Below, piece by piece: positions 8,037 to 19,125 of a DNA stretch of 64,000 bases. This DNA comes from Candidatus Zixiibacteriota bacterium. Lineage in GTDB: Bacteria; Zixibacteria; MSB-5A5; GN15; FEB-12. How positions within the stretch are numbered: the stretch's first letter is position 1; each line of letters opens with the position of its first letter. Under the pieces are notes generated by a model. It was not told where the DNA came from, searched no databases, and saw nothing but the letters and a program-made list of their open reading frames with translations. The translations under genes and the position numbers were made by a program. The DNA lies in the NCBI GenBank assembly GCA_040756055.1, contig JBFLZR010000002.1, positions 584,411-648,410 on the forward strand, given 5' to 3'.

Positions 8037-9089
8037 ATGCGCTGCTTATTTATTCTGATTCTGGCGCTGACGGTGCTGGTAGCCGCGTTCGGCTGCGATG
8101 AATACGCGGTCGAACCGGTCAAGCCCAAAGTCGACCTGGACCAATTCGTCCAGTTCGATACATCTCAATTCTATGTCCTGAAATCAAACTACGGCCTCGA
8201 GCAGGAATACTCCGAGATTTACCTCTGGTGGGAGCAGAACTTCGGCGAACCGTTCACTGATGTCAACGAAAACGGCGTTTATGACCCGGGCGTCGACATA
8301 TTCATCATTTGCGCCGACTGCGACTCCAACCAGGACCTCAATAACGATGGCCGCTATAACGGCCCCGATGAACCGTGGGAGAGCGGATTCCCCTTCGATG
8401 ATATCGATGGTGACGGGGTGTGCCGACAGGAATCGTATTACTCTTCTCTAACCGGTGAAGCGCCGGTTCCGTATTTCGACGCCAACAAAAATAACCGCTA
8501 CGATGACACTGTTGCCTACCAGAGCTACTTCGTCCGGCCGATCCTCAATGAGGAGACATATAACACCACCTACTGGCGTTATGTATCATCGGATACAACT
8601 CTGACTTATACATCCGACTCCGGAGTGGTCTATTATCCCGACCTCATGAGCACCGGGTGTCCTGTCTGCACTCAAACCATACCGTACGGTGAATTCATCC
8701 TCAGTGACACTTCGCTTTTCTTCAACCACATATACCTGACTTCGCAGTTGATTATCGAGATTTTTCCGGCTGACACCATCATCAGCGACACCAATCAGGT
8801 TTTCCTCGGTGGCGGCGCCGATGGCCCCAGGTTCGTACGCCGGATTACCCTGGACCAGAACTTGCAGATCGATGACATCGTTTACGAAGGATTGGTGAAA
8901 GTGTGGTGTGGGCAGTTTGAAGCTCTCGGCGCGTGGCAGGAAACGTACACGGGCTCGTTCTGGGAGTTCTATTTCAGCCAACCGAGCGGCCTTCTGGCGA
9001 TTCATCAGAAACCTCTTGCCTCGAGCCACGAGCAATGGTATTATTTCCAGCCCCTCGATGTTCCCCTGCCGGTAACGATGACAAAGTGA
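8037..9089 (+). CDS. Lipoprotein with aspartate/asparagine-rich calcium-loop-like repeats
   Basis: A 350-residue predicted lipoprotein of unknown function. The signal peptide (about 1-20) ends in the lipobox VAAFGC. Residues about 75-165 contain several D-x-N/D-x-N/D-G loops (DVNENGVYDPG, DSNQDLNNDGRYNG, DDIDGDG, DANKNNRYDD), which resemble EF-hand/dockerin-type calcium loops. The rest is beta-rich, with repeated Thr/Ser/Asp strands. GGGAGGG precedes the ATG. The lipid anchor and adjacent lol genes elsewhere in the window fit an envelope protein; no enzymatic motif was found. Confidence 0.75.
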   Translation: MRCLFILILALTVLVAAFGCDEYAVEPVKPKVDLDQFVQFDTSQFYVLKSNYGLEQEYSEIYLWWEQNFGEPFTDVNENGVYDPGVDIFIICADCDSNQDLNNDGRYNGPDEPWESGFPFDDIDGDGVCRQESYYSSLTGEAPVPYFDANKNNRYDDTVAYQSYFVRPILNEETYNTTYWRYVSSDTTLTYTSDSGVVYYPDLMSTGCPVCTQTIPYGEFILSDTSLFFNHIYLTSQLIIEIFPADTIISDTNQVFLGGGADGPRFVRRITLDQNLQIDDIVYEGLVKVWCGQFEALGAWQETYTGSFWEFYFSQPSGLLAIHQKPLASSHEQWYYFQPLDVPLPVTMTK

Positions 9090-9139
9090 TTTGCGAATCA
9101 AATAAGCGGGATCCGGTGTGCTCCCCCCACGAAGAAAAG

Positions 9140-10891
9140 CTATTCCGTGCGCTTGAGAACAATCATCGTGAAATCATCGAAGACATGTTTCGATGACGCG
9201 AAGCTGTTGACCGAGCGGTAAACGGCGTTCTCTATCTCGGCCGATGGTCTGTCTTTGTTCTCTTTGAGGATATCGATCAAGCGATCCAGTCCAAACTCCT
9301 GCCTGTCATCATCGAACACCTCAACCACACCATCGGTGTACAGCACGACGACATCTCCTTTGCCGATATAGATAGGGCGTTCCTCGTATTCGGCGCCCGG
9401 AGTGACCCCGAAGACCGGTCCGCCCTCCCTGAGGTATTCCACCTCGCCGGAACTGCGAAGCAACACCGGCAAATTGTGCCCGCAATTGGAGAAGGTCAGG
9501 ATATGGTTCTTGGCGTCAAGCACACCATATACCGCCGTAACGAAATTGCCGGCCTTCATCGACTCATACATCAGGTCATTCACTTTGCGGCAGATAGTGC
9601 GAATAGAGTAGTTATTGCGAATTTCGGCAATCAGCGAAGCACGGAAGGCCGCCATGAGCAGCGAGGCGGGAATCCCTTTCCCCGATACATCACCAATGGC
9701 TATCCCCATCTGGTGTTCGACTATCTGAATAAAGTCATAGTAGTCGCCCCCGACCTGTCCGGAGGGGATATTGATGCCGGAGATGTCGTACCCTTTGATT
9801 TTTGGATCCTCTTTCGGCAGGAAACTCTGCTGTATCTCGCGGGCGATATTCAACTGCTCTTCGATTTTCCTGCCATTGAGCAGTTGCTCGTGAAGACGGG
9901 CGCGTTCGATGGACAGCGCAGCCTGCGACGCAAAGGTGGTAAGCAGCAAAAGGTCTTCCGGACCCCACGCGTTGAGCTTATCGGATTCAACATTGAGCAC
10001 ACCGATAACACGGCCATTCACTTTGATGGGTACATCCATCTCACACTTCGTCTTGGGATCAAAGGTGATATAGTGTTCGTCTTTGGATACATCCGGCACA
10101 AGTACCGGCTCACCGGTGGTGGCCACATGTCCCACCAGCCCCTTGCCATATTTGAGATGCAGATCGGCCATGCTCACCGAATCATAACCTTCGGTATAAA
10201 TCGAATCGATTTCACCGGTTTCGGGGTTGGTCACGAACACGCCGCCATTGGTGTACTCGATGGCCTGCTTGAGCGAGCGCATGATTTCCTCGAGCACCTC
10301 GTCGAGACTTAGCGAACCCGACAATTTCTTGCCGATCTCATAAAGCAGGTTTTTCTCGAGGGCCTCTCTTTTGGCCTGACGATACAGGTTGGCGTTATCG
10401 ATCGCGATGGCGATCTGGTTGGCCAGCCCCATGACAACATCGAGATCGGACTCATCGAACTCACCGTCGATCTTATTCATCGCCTCGATCACCCCGATCA
10501 TCTGCCCGCGGCCGATGAGCGGAACTGACAGCAATGACCGGAGCTTAAGGCTCGTGCTTTCCCAGAATCTATCATCGACTCTCGGATCATTCACAACATC
10601 GTTGATAATAACCGGCTCTTTATATTGCGCCACCCACCCCACGACGCCCTGACCCAGCTCCCAGTGAAATATGTTCATCTGGCAGTCGGTCAGGCAGTTC
10701 ATGAAGCGGATTTTCATGTCCGAGCGGTTATGATCCACCCTGAAAAGCAGGGCCGCTTCGGAATTGACCGCCGTCGAAACCAGTTTGAGCACCATTTGCA
10801 CCAGTTCTTCATACTCCAGGGTGGAGTTGAACATCCGGGCCGCTTCCAAAAGCAGCTTTTCGATCTTGGTATGTTGATTCTTGGTCTTCAT
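9140..10891 (-). CDS. GAF-GAF-PP2C (SpoIIE/RsbU-type) serine phosphatase
   Basis: A 583-residue soluble sensor phosphatase. Order: a short N-terminal helix, GAF domain 1 (about 25-165), GAF domain 2 (about 190-345), a linker helix with EEQLNIAREIQQSFLP typical of RsbU-type proteins, then a SpoIIE/PP2C phosphatase domain (about 375-580). Metal-binding and catalytic motifs are GGDYYDF, GDVSGKGIPASLLMA and YTDGVVE. Such proteins dephosphorylate an anti-sigma-factor antagonist in partner-switching stress responses. No STAS or HATPase anti-sigma gene is adjacent, so the partner is encoded elsewhere. Confidence 0.9.
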   Translation of the reverse strand: MKTKNQHTKIEKLLLEAARMFNSTLEYEELVQMVLKLVSTAVNSEAALLFRVDHNRSDMKIRFMNCLTDCQMNIFHWELGQGVVGWVAQYKEPVIINDVVNDPRVDDRFWESTSLKLRSLLSVPLIGRGQMIGVIEAMNKIDGEFDESDLDVVMGLANQIAIAIDNANLYRQAKREALEKNLLYEIGKKLSGSLSLDEVLEEIMRSLKQAIEYTNGGVFVTNPETGEIDSIYTEGYDSVSMADLHLKYGKGLVGHVATTGEPVLVPDVSKDEHYITFDPKTKCEMDVPIKVNGRVIGVLNVESDKLNAWGPEDLLLLTTFASQAALSIERARLHEQLLNGRKIEEQLNIAREIQQSFLPKEDPKIKGYDISGINIPSGQVGGDYYDFIQIVEHQMGIAIGDVSGKGIPASLLMAAFRASLIAEIRNNYSIRTICRKVNDLMYESMKAGNFVTAVYGVLDAKNHILTFSNCGHNLPVLLRSSGEVEYLREGGPVFGVTPGAEYEERPIYIGKGDVVVLYTDGVVEVFDDDRQEFGLDRLIDILKENKDRPSAEIENAVYRSVNSFASSKHVFDDFTMIVLKRTE

Positions 10892-10989
10892 TCTGCCGGA
10901 AAGGTAAGGTTTTGTGCGCCTTTGTCAATCAGTTTAACTGCCGAGAAAAAAGTGGCATTTTCATAAATAATTTATTATACGGCTATTAG

Positions 10990-11420
10990 ATGCGCGTTAG
11001 CAGCGAAGAAACCGAAACAGCCGGCCTCAAACAAAGGATTGGGCTGATTCTCGGTCCGGTCCTCGCTGTCATCCTCCTAATTTTCTTCGACCTGGACCCC
11101 GAGAATCCAGCTGTCACAAATGCGGCGGCCGTAGCCATTCTTATGGCCGCGTGGTGGATTACCGAGGCCATCCCGATCCCGGTCACCGCTCTGCTACCGG
11201 TCGCCTCGTTCCCACTGCTGGGAATCATGCCCGGCAAGGCTGTCGCTACCCCAACGCCATCATCTTCGGTACCGGCGAAGTTAACATGTCGGATATGATT
11301 AAGGTGGGCATCATTATGAACATCATAGGCGTTGTGCTTATCACGACTTTCATGTATGTGGTGGGCCTGGTTGTTTTCGGAATAGAACTCGGTGTCATGC
11401 CCCCCTGGGTGACGGGATAA
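10990..11420 (+). pseudogene. DASS-family (SLC13-like) anion:sodium symporter, internally deleted
   Basis: Only the two ends of a divalent-anion:sodium symporter remain. The first part (10990 to about 11245) encodes the typical N-terminus: GLILGPVLAVILLIFF, then AVAILMAAWWITEAIPIPVT, ALLPVASFPLLGIMPGKAVA. The reading frame then shifts, and a different frame (about 11250-11420) encodes the family C-terminus: NAIIFGTGEVNMSDMIKVG and the last membrane helix. The roughly 300 or more residues between these motifs in intact relatives are missing. The junction is near GGCTGTCGCTACCCCAACGC (about 11240-11259). The remnant cannot encode a working transporter. Confidence 0.85.
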
Positions 11421-11424
11421 AAAA

Positions 11425-11450
11425 AGCCGTCGCAAATATTCGCGACGGCT
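11425..11450 (-). terminator. Terminator of the lipoprotein gene at 11475-12377
   Basis: Nine-bp stem AGCCGTCGC / GCGACGGCT. On the minus strand it is followed by a T run (the A run at 11419-11425 on the plus strand), so it serves the minus-strand lipoprotein gene. Confidence 0.75.
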
Positions 11451-11474
11451 ACGGCGCACTGAAGTACCTTTCTT

Positions 11475-12377
11475 CTACTTGTAAGCCTCGTAAACAGCTT
11501 CAATAATCTCACCGGGAGATTTCGCGGGTATCTCGGCCGAGCGATCGACAGCCGCCTTGTAAGTAGGGCCTTCGTTCTCGAAGTAAACCACGGCATATGC
11601 GTAATAACTTATGCTGTAGAGCTTTCCGGTGGCGTAATCACCTTCCCAGTTACCCGTGTACGATTCCGGATCCGGCCCGGTTGTCGGAAGAGCATAGATG
11701 TGTACGCGATCGACCGGGTAACCCATCATCGTGTCTTGAACTATCATGGTGGTGTCATAGGTATAGGTATACACGTTGTACCACCTGAACTGCCCCGTAC
11801 CGCTGGTATCGACGCGGTAATTTAGCTCGACACCGTACCATTCGGCGTTTTCGACCCGGCTCCAGGCAAATTCCATATCGTTGCCGTAGTACACGCTGGT
11901 GTCATAAAGGGACGGTACCATTATTACCGATGCATCAGCGTCATAATCCAGTATCACAACACTGGCTGTGCTCGACATGCCGTCATTACCCCAAATAGTG
12001 ACCGCGGCAAGGTCGCCGCTTTCGTACATATACGGAGCAGTACCTCCTTCTTCCCACTCGATCCAGAAATAGGGCTCGGCTTCATGCCACCAGTAGCTGG
12101 CATCGATATAGCTAACTACTGTCTCGCCCACCGCGAATGAATCCGCCCACGGGTTGGCGCCGCCGTTGCCAAGAATGTCTGCGTTGAAATAGGCGTACGG
12201 GTCAAGTTGAAGGTAGGCGCTTACATAAGCCGGGAATTCCTGCGGTACCTCAACCGTATCTGTCACCGTCAGCGTGTCAACGTTGGTCGGACAACTCGGA
12301 CAATCGTCGTCACCGCATCCGGCCGCAATAAACATGGCTAAAGCCACCAGACCGATGACTATACCTGATCTTAACAT
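11475..12377 (-). CDS. Secreted lipoprotein of unknown function
   Basis: A 300-residue predicted lipoprotein. The signal peptide MLRSGIVIGLVALAMFIAAGC ends in an IAAGC lipobox, followed by DDDCPSCPTN and a Thr/Val-rich linker (VDTLTVTDTVEV). The body is rich in Tyr, Trp, Asp and Ser, with alternating beta-like segments that look like fibronectin- or carbohydrate-module-type strands, but no family could be named. I chose the ATG at 12377 because GAGGAGAGG lies just before it; an upstream in-frame TTG would translate the ribosome-binding site itself. Confidence 0.7.
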   Translation of the reverse strand: MLRSGIVIGLVALAMFIAAGCGDDDCPSCPTNVDTLTVTDTVEVPQEFPAYVSAYLQLDPYAYFNADILGNGGANPWADSFAVGETVVSYIDASYWWHEAEPYFWIEWEEGGTAPYMYESGDLAAVTIWGNDGMSSTASVVILDYDADASVIMVPSLYDTSVYYGNDMEFAWSRVENAEWYGVELNYRVDTSGTGQFRWYNVYTYTYDTTMIVQDTMMGYPVDRVHIYALPTTGPDPESYTGNWEGDYATGKLYSISYYAYAVVYFENEGPTYKAAVDRSAEIPAKSPGEIIEAVYEAYK

Positions 12378-12546
12378 GCTACCTCTCCTCAAATCAAGGG
12401 TTTGAACACTCTGCTACAGGTAGTATGAATAATGACGCTCAAAACAGCATTCAAGTTTTTTTATGTTAAAATTGAAGAGTTGAGTAAAACCCGAATGTTC
12501 GCGAATCGAATTGAACGCTTAAGGAGAAGGAACCTTTAGTGGTCAA

Positions 12547-13533
12547 TCACTGCCCCAATTGCTGCAGCCGCTTATTGATATTCTCCCAGACCTCCGGCCA
12601 CGATTGATCAAACCCGGCCGCAAGGTAATTCTCCCGCGCCGTCTTGAGCAATTCGATTCCCTCGGATTCATTGCCAACCGCGATGGCGATCTCACCGAGA
12701 TCCTCGCTGGTCTGACCGATAACCGAGGCGTTTTCCATTCGTTCTGCCCAGGCAAGAACGGGGCGAAGCCACTTGATGGCGTTCTGGATATCCCCAAGAG
12801 CCCGGTAAGTCATCCCCACGTGGTAATCAGCGAGCAGTTTGCCCGGTTCATCGGAGAACCGCCAGTGATATTCGCGCGCCTTGAGATAGCATTCCAACGC
12901 CGAGTCGAATCTCTTCTCATCATAATATGTGGCGGCGAGGTTGTTCCACAACGGACCAAGCCAACTTTCCTCACCGGCCGTCTGAGCGGCTTCTATTCCG
13001 CGTTTGCTCCACTCAATTTGCTCATCGACCGACGCCGACACGATCGCGAGCATATTGGCGGCGTCAATTGCCCGTCCCCACAGAGAATTGAGATGGCAGA
13101 AAGTATAAAGGTCATCGAAAGTCTTGCGGGCGGACTCGAGATCGTTGTCTTTCCATTGGAATCGTCCTTTTACTCCCAGGTATCGCGACCAACCCATGGG
13201 ATCGGTGTCGATAGCCCTCGAAGCCGCCTCCTCGAGATAGTCCCGCCCCTCTTCTTTCATGCCCAGCAAAAGTTTCATGCGGGCCATTTGCGCCAGTGCC
13301 TCAACCTCTATCGAGCGGTTGAATTCATCTCTGGCCAGTTGGAGAGCTTCGGCGTAGCCATCAAGCGCCGCCTGATAGTCACGGGACTGGAATATCTTGT
13401 CTGCTTCGGTTAGAAGCGAATCGGCGGAACTATGTTCTGAAGACACTTCGACTCCTCTCTGATATGTATATGCCCGGCCGTGGAAACTCAAAAGCGAAAT
13501 CACAATGGTCCAGCCGACAACTATCTTTTTCAT
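12547..13533 (-). CDS. Exported TPR-repeat protein
   Basis: A 328-residue protein with a signal peptide (MKKIVVGWTIVISLLSFHGRAY) followed by tandem tetratricopeptide repeats over almost all the mature part. Clear repeat cores include SRDYQAALDGYAEALQLA, KRFDSALECYLKAREYH and GDIQNAIKWLRPVLAWAE. TPR arrays are protein-protein scaffolds; the partner is unknown. The start at 13533 is supported by AGAGGGG followed by TTT and ATG; a longer reading frame upstream has no signal peptide. It is divergent from the gmd operon. Confidence 0.78.
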   Translation of the reverse strand: MKKIVVGWTIVISLLSFHGRAYTYQRGVEVSSEHSSADSLLTEADKIFQSRDYQAALDGYAEALQLARDEFNRSIEVEALAQMARMKLLLGMKEEGRDYLEEAASRAIDTDPMGWSRYLGVKGRFQWKDNDLESARKTFDDLYTFCHLNSLWGRAIDAANMLAIVSASVDEQIEWSKRGIEAAQTAGEESWLGPLWNNLAATYYDEKRFDSALECYLKAREYHWRFSDEPGKLLADYHVGMTYRALGDIQNAIKWLRPVLAWAERMENASVIGQTSEDLGEIAIAVGNESEGIELLKTARENYLAAGFDQSWPEVWENINKRLQQLGQ

Positions 13534-13617
13534 AAACCCCTCTGGCAAGTACCTTACCGGCAGTATCTTATAAATCCCGCCCGAAATACGGCGCCAGGGG
13601 CTCAAAAATTAATACAT

Positions 13618-13646
13618 TTGACCTGATTTACGGTAAAACTTATATT
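13618..13646 (+). promoter_or_regulatory. Sigma-70-like promoter of the gmd operon
   Basis: TTGACC (13618-13623), a 17-bp spacer, TATATT (13641-13646). The predicted start lies near 13653, leaving a leader of about 76 nt before gmd. Confidence 0.6.
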
Positions 13647-13716
13647 CAATCCTTCCGATTGACCTTGATAAATACTATGTTACAAAACAACATATGTGAA
13701 AATTTGTAGATTTTAA

Positions 13717-15650
<1,934 letters not shown>

Positions 15651-15687
15651 TTGTGGGTTGATAAAATCCCCTTCAGGAGAAAAAGAT

Positions 15688-17028
15688 ATGACAGAAAAGC
15701 AAGGGAAGCAAAATCAGTTGGCCGGCGACCTGCTGAAAAAGATAAAAGAAAGAAAAGCCATGGCCGGCGTGATCGGGCTCGGCTATGTGGGTCTGCCGCT
15801 CTCCATGGAGCTTGTCAATGCCGGATTTACCGTCACCGGTTTCGACATCGCCCCGCAGAAGGTGCAGTTGTTGAATTCCGGTAAATCGGATATCGATGAT
15901 ATACGCGACGAGGTGGTCAAAGAAGCCGTGGCATCGAAACGATTCAAGGCTACGTCCGACTTCAAACTGATCGGCCAGATGGATACGATCTCGATCTGTG
16001 TCCCTACCCCGCTGTCCAAAACCAAAGACCCCGATGTCAGCTACATTCTCAATGCCATAAACAGTATCAAGCCGCACATGCGCAAGGGCTCATTGGTGGT
16101 GCTCGAATCGACGACCTACCCGGGGACGACCGAGGACCTGATTCTTCCCCTGCTGTCCGAAACAGGCATGAAGGTCGGCGTCGATTTCTTTCTGGCTTTT
16201 TCTCCGGAACGAGTCGATCCGGGCAATGCCGTTTACACGACCAAGAACACTCCTCGAGTGGTGGGGGGCATAACCGCCACCTGCACCAGGGTCGCCAGGA
16301 CATTTTACGAACAGACTATGCCGCACGTTCACGCGGTTTCGTCCACGCAGGCCGCCGAGATGGTTAAACTGCTCGAAAACACCTTCCGCTCGGTAAACAT
16401 TGGGTTGGTTAACGAAGTAGCTCTGATGTGCGACCGCCTCAATCTGGATGTGTGGGAAATAATCGACGCCGCCGCGACCAAACCATTCGGCTTCATGCCC
16501 TTCTATCCCGGCCCGGGTCTGGGTGGGCACTGCATTCCCATTGACCCGCATTACCTTTCGTGGAAGCTGAAATCACTCAACTACTATGCCCGTTTCATCG
16601 AACTGGCGGGCGATATTAACAGTCACATGCCGGAATACGTGGTGGAACGGGTAACGGCCATGCTCAATCGCCGATTTGCCAGAGCTTTGAACAAATCAAG
16701 TATTCTCGTGCTTGGCGTAGCATACAAACGCGACATAAAAGACATGCGCGAGTCGCCCGCCCTCGACGTCATCAACCTTCTTGAGAAAAAAGGCGCCAGA
16801 GTGCTTTACAACGATCCCTTCGTGCCGAAGTTCAATTTCAACGGTCACACCCACCGTTCCAGCAAATTGACCAGGGACCTTCTGAGCAAAGTGGACCTGG
16901 TCGTCATCGCAACGGATCATACCCAGTATGATTATGAATGGATCGTGCAAAACTGCAAGGGAGTCTTTGACACCCGCAACGCCACAAAGAAGGTCAAAAA
17001 GGGACGGCAGAAAATTGAACGGCTCTGA
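15688..17028 (+). CDS. Nucleotide-sugar 6-dehydrogenase (UDP-GlcNAc/ManNAc dehydrogenase, WbpA/TviB type)
   Basis: A 446-residue enzyme that oxidises a UDP-hexose at C6 to the uronic acid in two NAD-dependent steps. Motifs: VIGLGYVGLPLS (NAD loop), SICVPTPLSKTKDPD, ESTTYPGTTE, FSPERVDPGN, LLENTFRSVNI (catalytic Lys region) and GPGLGGHCIPIDP with the catalytic Cys. These features favour the UDP-N-acetyl-hexosamine group (WbpA, TviB, WecC) over UDP-glucose dehydrogenase. ATG 15688 follows AGGAGAAAAAG. It is the third gene of the gmd-rmd operon and implies a surface polysaccharide containing deoxyhexose and an amino-uronic acid. Confidence 0.9.
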   Translation: MTEKQGKQNQLAGDLLKKIKERKAMAGVIGLGYVGLPLSMELVNAGFTVTGFDIAPQKVQLLNSGKSDIDDIRDEVVKEAVASKRFKATSDFKLIGQMDTISICVPTPLSKTKDPDVSYILNAINSIKPHMRKGSLVVLESTTYPGTTEDLILPLLSETGMKVGVDFFLAFSPERVDPGNAVYTTKNTPRVVGGITATCTRVARTFYEQTMPHVHAVSSTQAAEMVKLLENTFRSVNIGLVNEVALMCDRLNLDVWEIIDAAATKPFGFMPFYPGPGLGGHCIPIDPHYLSWKLKSLNYYARFIELAGDINSHMPEYVVERVTAMLNRRFARALNKSSILVLGVAYKRDIKDMRESPALDVINLLEKKGARVLYNDPFVPKFNFNGHTHRSSKLTRDLLSKVDLVVIATDHTQYDYEWIVQNCKGVFDTRNATKKVKKGRQKIERL

Positions 17029-17050
17029 GCCGTTGACCGATACTTGTGAA

Positions 17051-17076
17051 AGCCCGCTTTCTTGGCGGGCTTTTTT
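17051..17076 (+). terminator. Terminator of the gmd-rmd-dehydrogenase operon
   Basis: Stem AGCCCGC / GCGGGCT with an intervening 7-nt loop, then a T run. Confidence 0.85.
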
Positions 17077-17154
17077 ATTGCCGGATAAGTTCAAATGACA
17101 GACTAATTTGCCGATAAAATAAAGGTATAAATACATTTGCGCCCGAATACATAT

Positions 17155-19125
17155 ATGACAACCGGCAACCAGAAAATACAAGACATATCATTGATACTTA
17201 AGGATTTGCTCAAAGTCATCAAAGTCGTATCGATGTATCCGGAAAACAACCCCCTGCCTCAGAGCCTGAGAAGATCGTTTGCGGAGAAGCTTGAATCGGT
17301 TGTCGACGAGCACGGTGAGATCGCGGTTGACGTGCACAAGGATTTCATTACGTATCTCGGGGATACCGTTTTTCACAGCCCTTCCAGAGAAGAAAATCTC
17401 GCTTCGATATTCTATGAAGCCGGAATCACCCGGATTACCTTCAAGCCCGGTCTCGATGTTCTCGAGACATACAAGCTTCTCGACGTCATAAAGCGCTACG
17501 TCAACACACCCGATATCTCCCAGGACCTGGCCGCTCTCGTCTGGGAGGCCGGGATATCCGGCGTGCGGTTGAAGACACTTGAGGATGTATCCCTTTCTGA
17601 ATACGACGACGCTTTTGACCTTCAGAAATATATTTCTTCGGGCGGCGCCGATGCCCAGCAGGAGTCGATATTCGGCGCCGACCGCTCCGAAGACTACTAT
17701 CAGATTTTCAACCGTGACTCCGATTCCGGAAAATGGGAATCATCACAGTTGGAAGACTCCGACGTTTTCGAACCGAACGAAATTCGCGGCCGTGAGCAAC
17801 CACTGGATGCATCACCGGTTGGCGGAATCAGGATCGGTGACTACGCTCCACACCGCGGTTCGTACGAGCAAAGCGATTCTTCGAGACTCCATGTATCTGA
17901 GCTTGAGGACTCCTCGCCCTCGGTGGCGATTGTAGATGCCTTCCGGGGCAGAGCCAAAAATTCGCCGGGCGAAGCCGGTAAATTCAAGGATGTGCCCAAC
18001 ACGGCCCTCATTCTCAACGATGAGTTCAAACTGTCGGAAGAAGAGGAAGAATTCATCCGGGATCTGATTGAAAGAGACGCCGCCTTTGAGCCTTACATCT
18101 CCACCGTCGAACTTCTCAAGGAGATGATGTTTCAGGAATCGGATTTGTCCGGATTCAGCGAAACCGTTATGATTTGCGAAAAGGTGATGGGGGAATTTAT
18201 CCGCGAGGCGAAGCTCGTGGAGGCAGGTCAGCTTCTGAGCCACATGAAGTTGCTTGATGCGAGAATCCGCAGGGAAAAGCCAGCCTGGGCCGACCGGCTG
18301 AAAGAAGCTCACATTACCGCCGGAAGCCGAAGCCGCCTGGAAGCCCTGGGTGAATCACTCAACGCTCATCCGCAGATCAATGATGCCGAGTTGAAGAAGT
18401 ACCTGAGTAATTTCGGCTGGGAGGCCATGAACAATATTACCTCCATCGTAGCCTACCTTCAGCACGCTCATCACAAAAACGCGGTGCTGCATTTCCTGGC
18501 CGATCGGGGAAAGGAAAACATTGACCTGGTGGCCAGAGGAATATTCGATAAGAGCGGCGATGTCGTGGTGAACGCCATGTCGATCCTTGCCCAGGTCGGC
18601 GACGATAAAGCGTTGAACTATCTCTCGAAAATAATTACGCACAAAGACGCGGAGATCAGGATGCAGCTGGTGCTGCTGTTGAAGGATTGCGCCAACGAGA
18701 AAGTCCTGCCGTTGCTTAGAGCGGCCATCAGCGATCCCAACCCGCAGGTGCGCAGAACGGCGGTCAATTCAATCGTCTCGCGTCGCGGTCCTGCGGCCTT
18801 TGACATCGTGACCGAGGTCATTAACGATGATAAATTCCCCGCGCTGGAAGAGGATGATCAGCAGTCGCTGCTCAACGCTTTCTCCGTACTCGGGGGTGAA
18901 GCGGCTGTGGGATATCTCACGGAACTCATCACGACGTATAATCCCTGGCGAAACCACACCCTGGCTTTTCTCCGAAGCGCCGCTTTCGAGGCCCTTATTA
19001 TCAATCGCAGTGACAAAGCCGAGCAGATACTCCTCAGGCTCTCCCGGAACTGGCGACCGGACATAAAAGGACAGGCCGACGACGCCCTTCACAGACGTCG
19101 GGACCTGAAATACGGAGGCGACTGA
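17155..19125 (+). CDS. HEAT-repeat protein with an N-terminal domain shared with the next gene
   Basis: A 656-residue cytosolic protein. The N-terminal part (about 1-130) has a helix followed by a strand-rich region and resembles the N-terminus of the HD-GYP protein encoded next (both have a pattern of helix, FITYLGD/YFVNEK, then GI-x-RI-x-F-x-PG). The middle (about 130-300) is acidic and low in complexity. The C-terminal part (about 420-640) holds HEAT-like repeats: KSGDVVVNAMSILAQVGDDKA, HKDAEIRMQLVLLLKD, SDPNPQVRRTAVNSI. ATG 17155 is the conservative start; an in-frame TTG at 17137 lies 5 nt after a TATAAA sequence and is an alternative. The stop overlaps the next start by one base (TGATG). 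Probably a signalling scaffold. Confidence 0.75.
   Translation: MTTGNQKIQDISLILKDLLKVIKVVSMYPENNPLPQSLRRSFAEKLESVVDEHGEIAVDVHKDFITYLGDTVFHSPSREENLASIFYEAGITRITFKPGLDVLETYKLLDVIKRYVNTPDISQDLAALVWEAGISGVRLKTLEDVSLSEYDDAFDLQKYISSGGADAQQESIFGADRSEDYYQIFNRDSDSGKWESSQLEDSDVFEPNEIRGREQPLDASPVGGIRIGDYAPHRGSYEQSDSSRLHVSELEDSSPSVAIVDAFRGRAKNSPGEAGKFKDVPNTALILNDEFKLSEEEEEFIRDLIERDAAFEPYISTVELLKEMMFQESDLSGFSETVMICEKVMGEFIREAKLVEAGQLLSHMKLLDARIRREKPAWADRLKEAHITAGSRSRLEALGESLNAHPQINDAELKKYLSNFGWEAMNNITSIVAYLQHAHHKNAVLHFLADRGKENIDLVARGIFDKSGDVVVNAMSILAQVGDDKALNYLSKIITHKDAEIRMQLVLLLKDCANEKVLPLLRAAISDPNPQVRRTAVNSIVSRRGPAAFDIVTEVINDDKFPALEEDDQQSLLNAFSVLGGEAAVGYLTELITTYNPWRNHTLAFLRSAAFEALIINRSDKAEQILLRLSRNWRPDIKGQADDALHRRRDLKYGGD

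Noticed and set aside
17137-17155. TTG at 17137 as the start of the HEAT-repeat gene
   Set aside because: TATAAA lies 5 nt upstream, but there is no good -35; ATG 17155 is kept as the conservative choice. This remains open.
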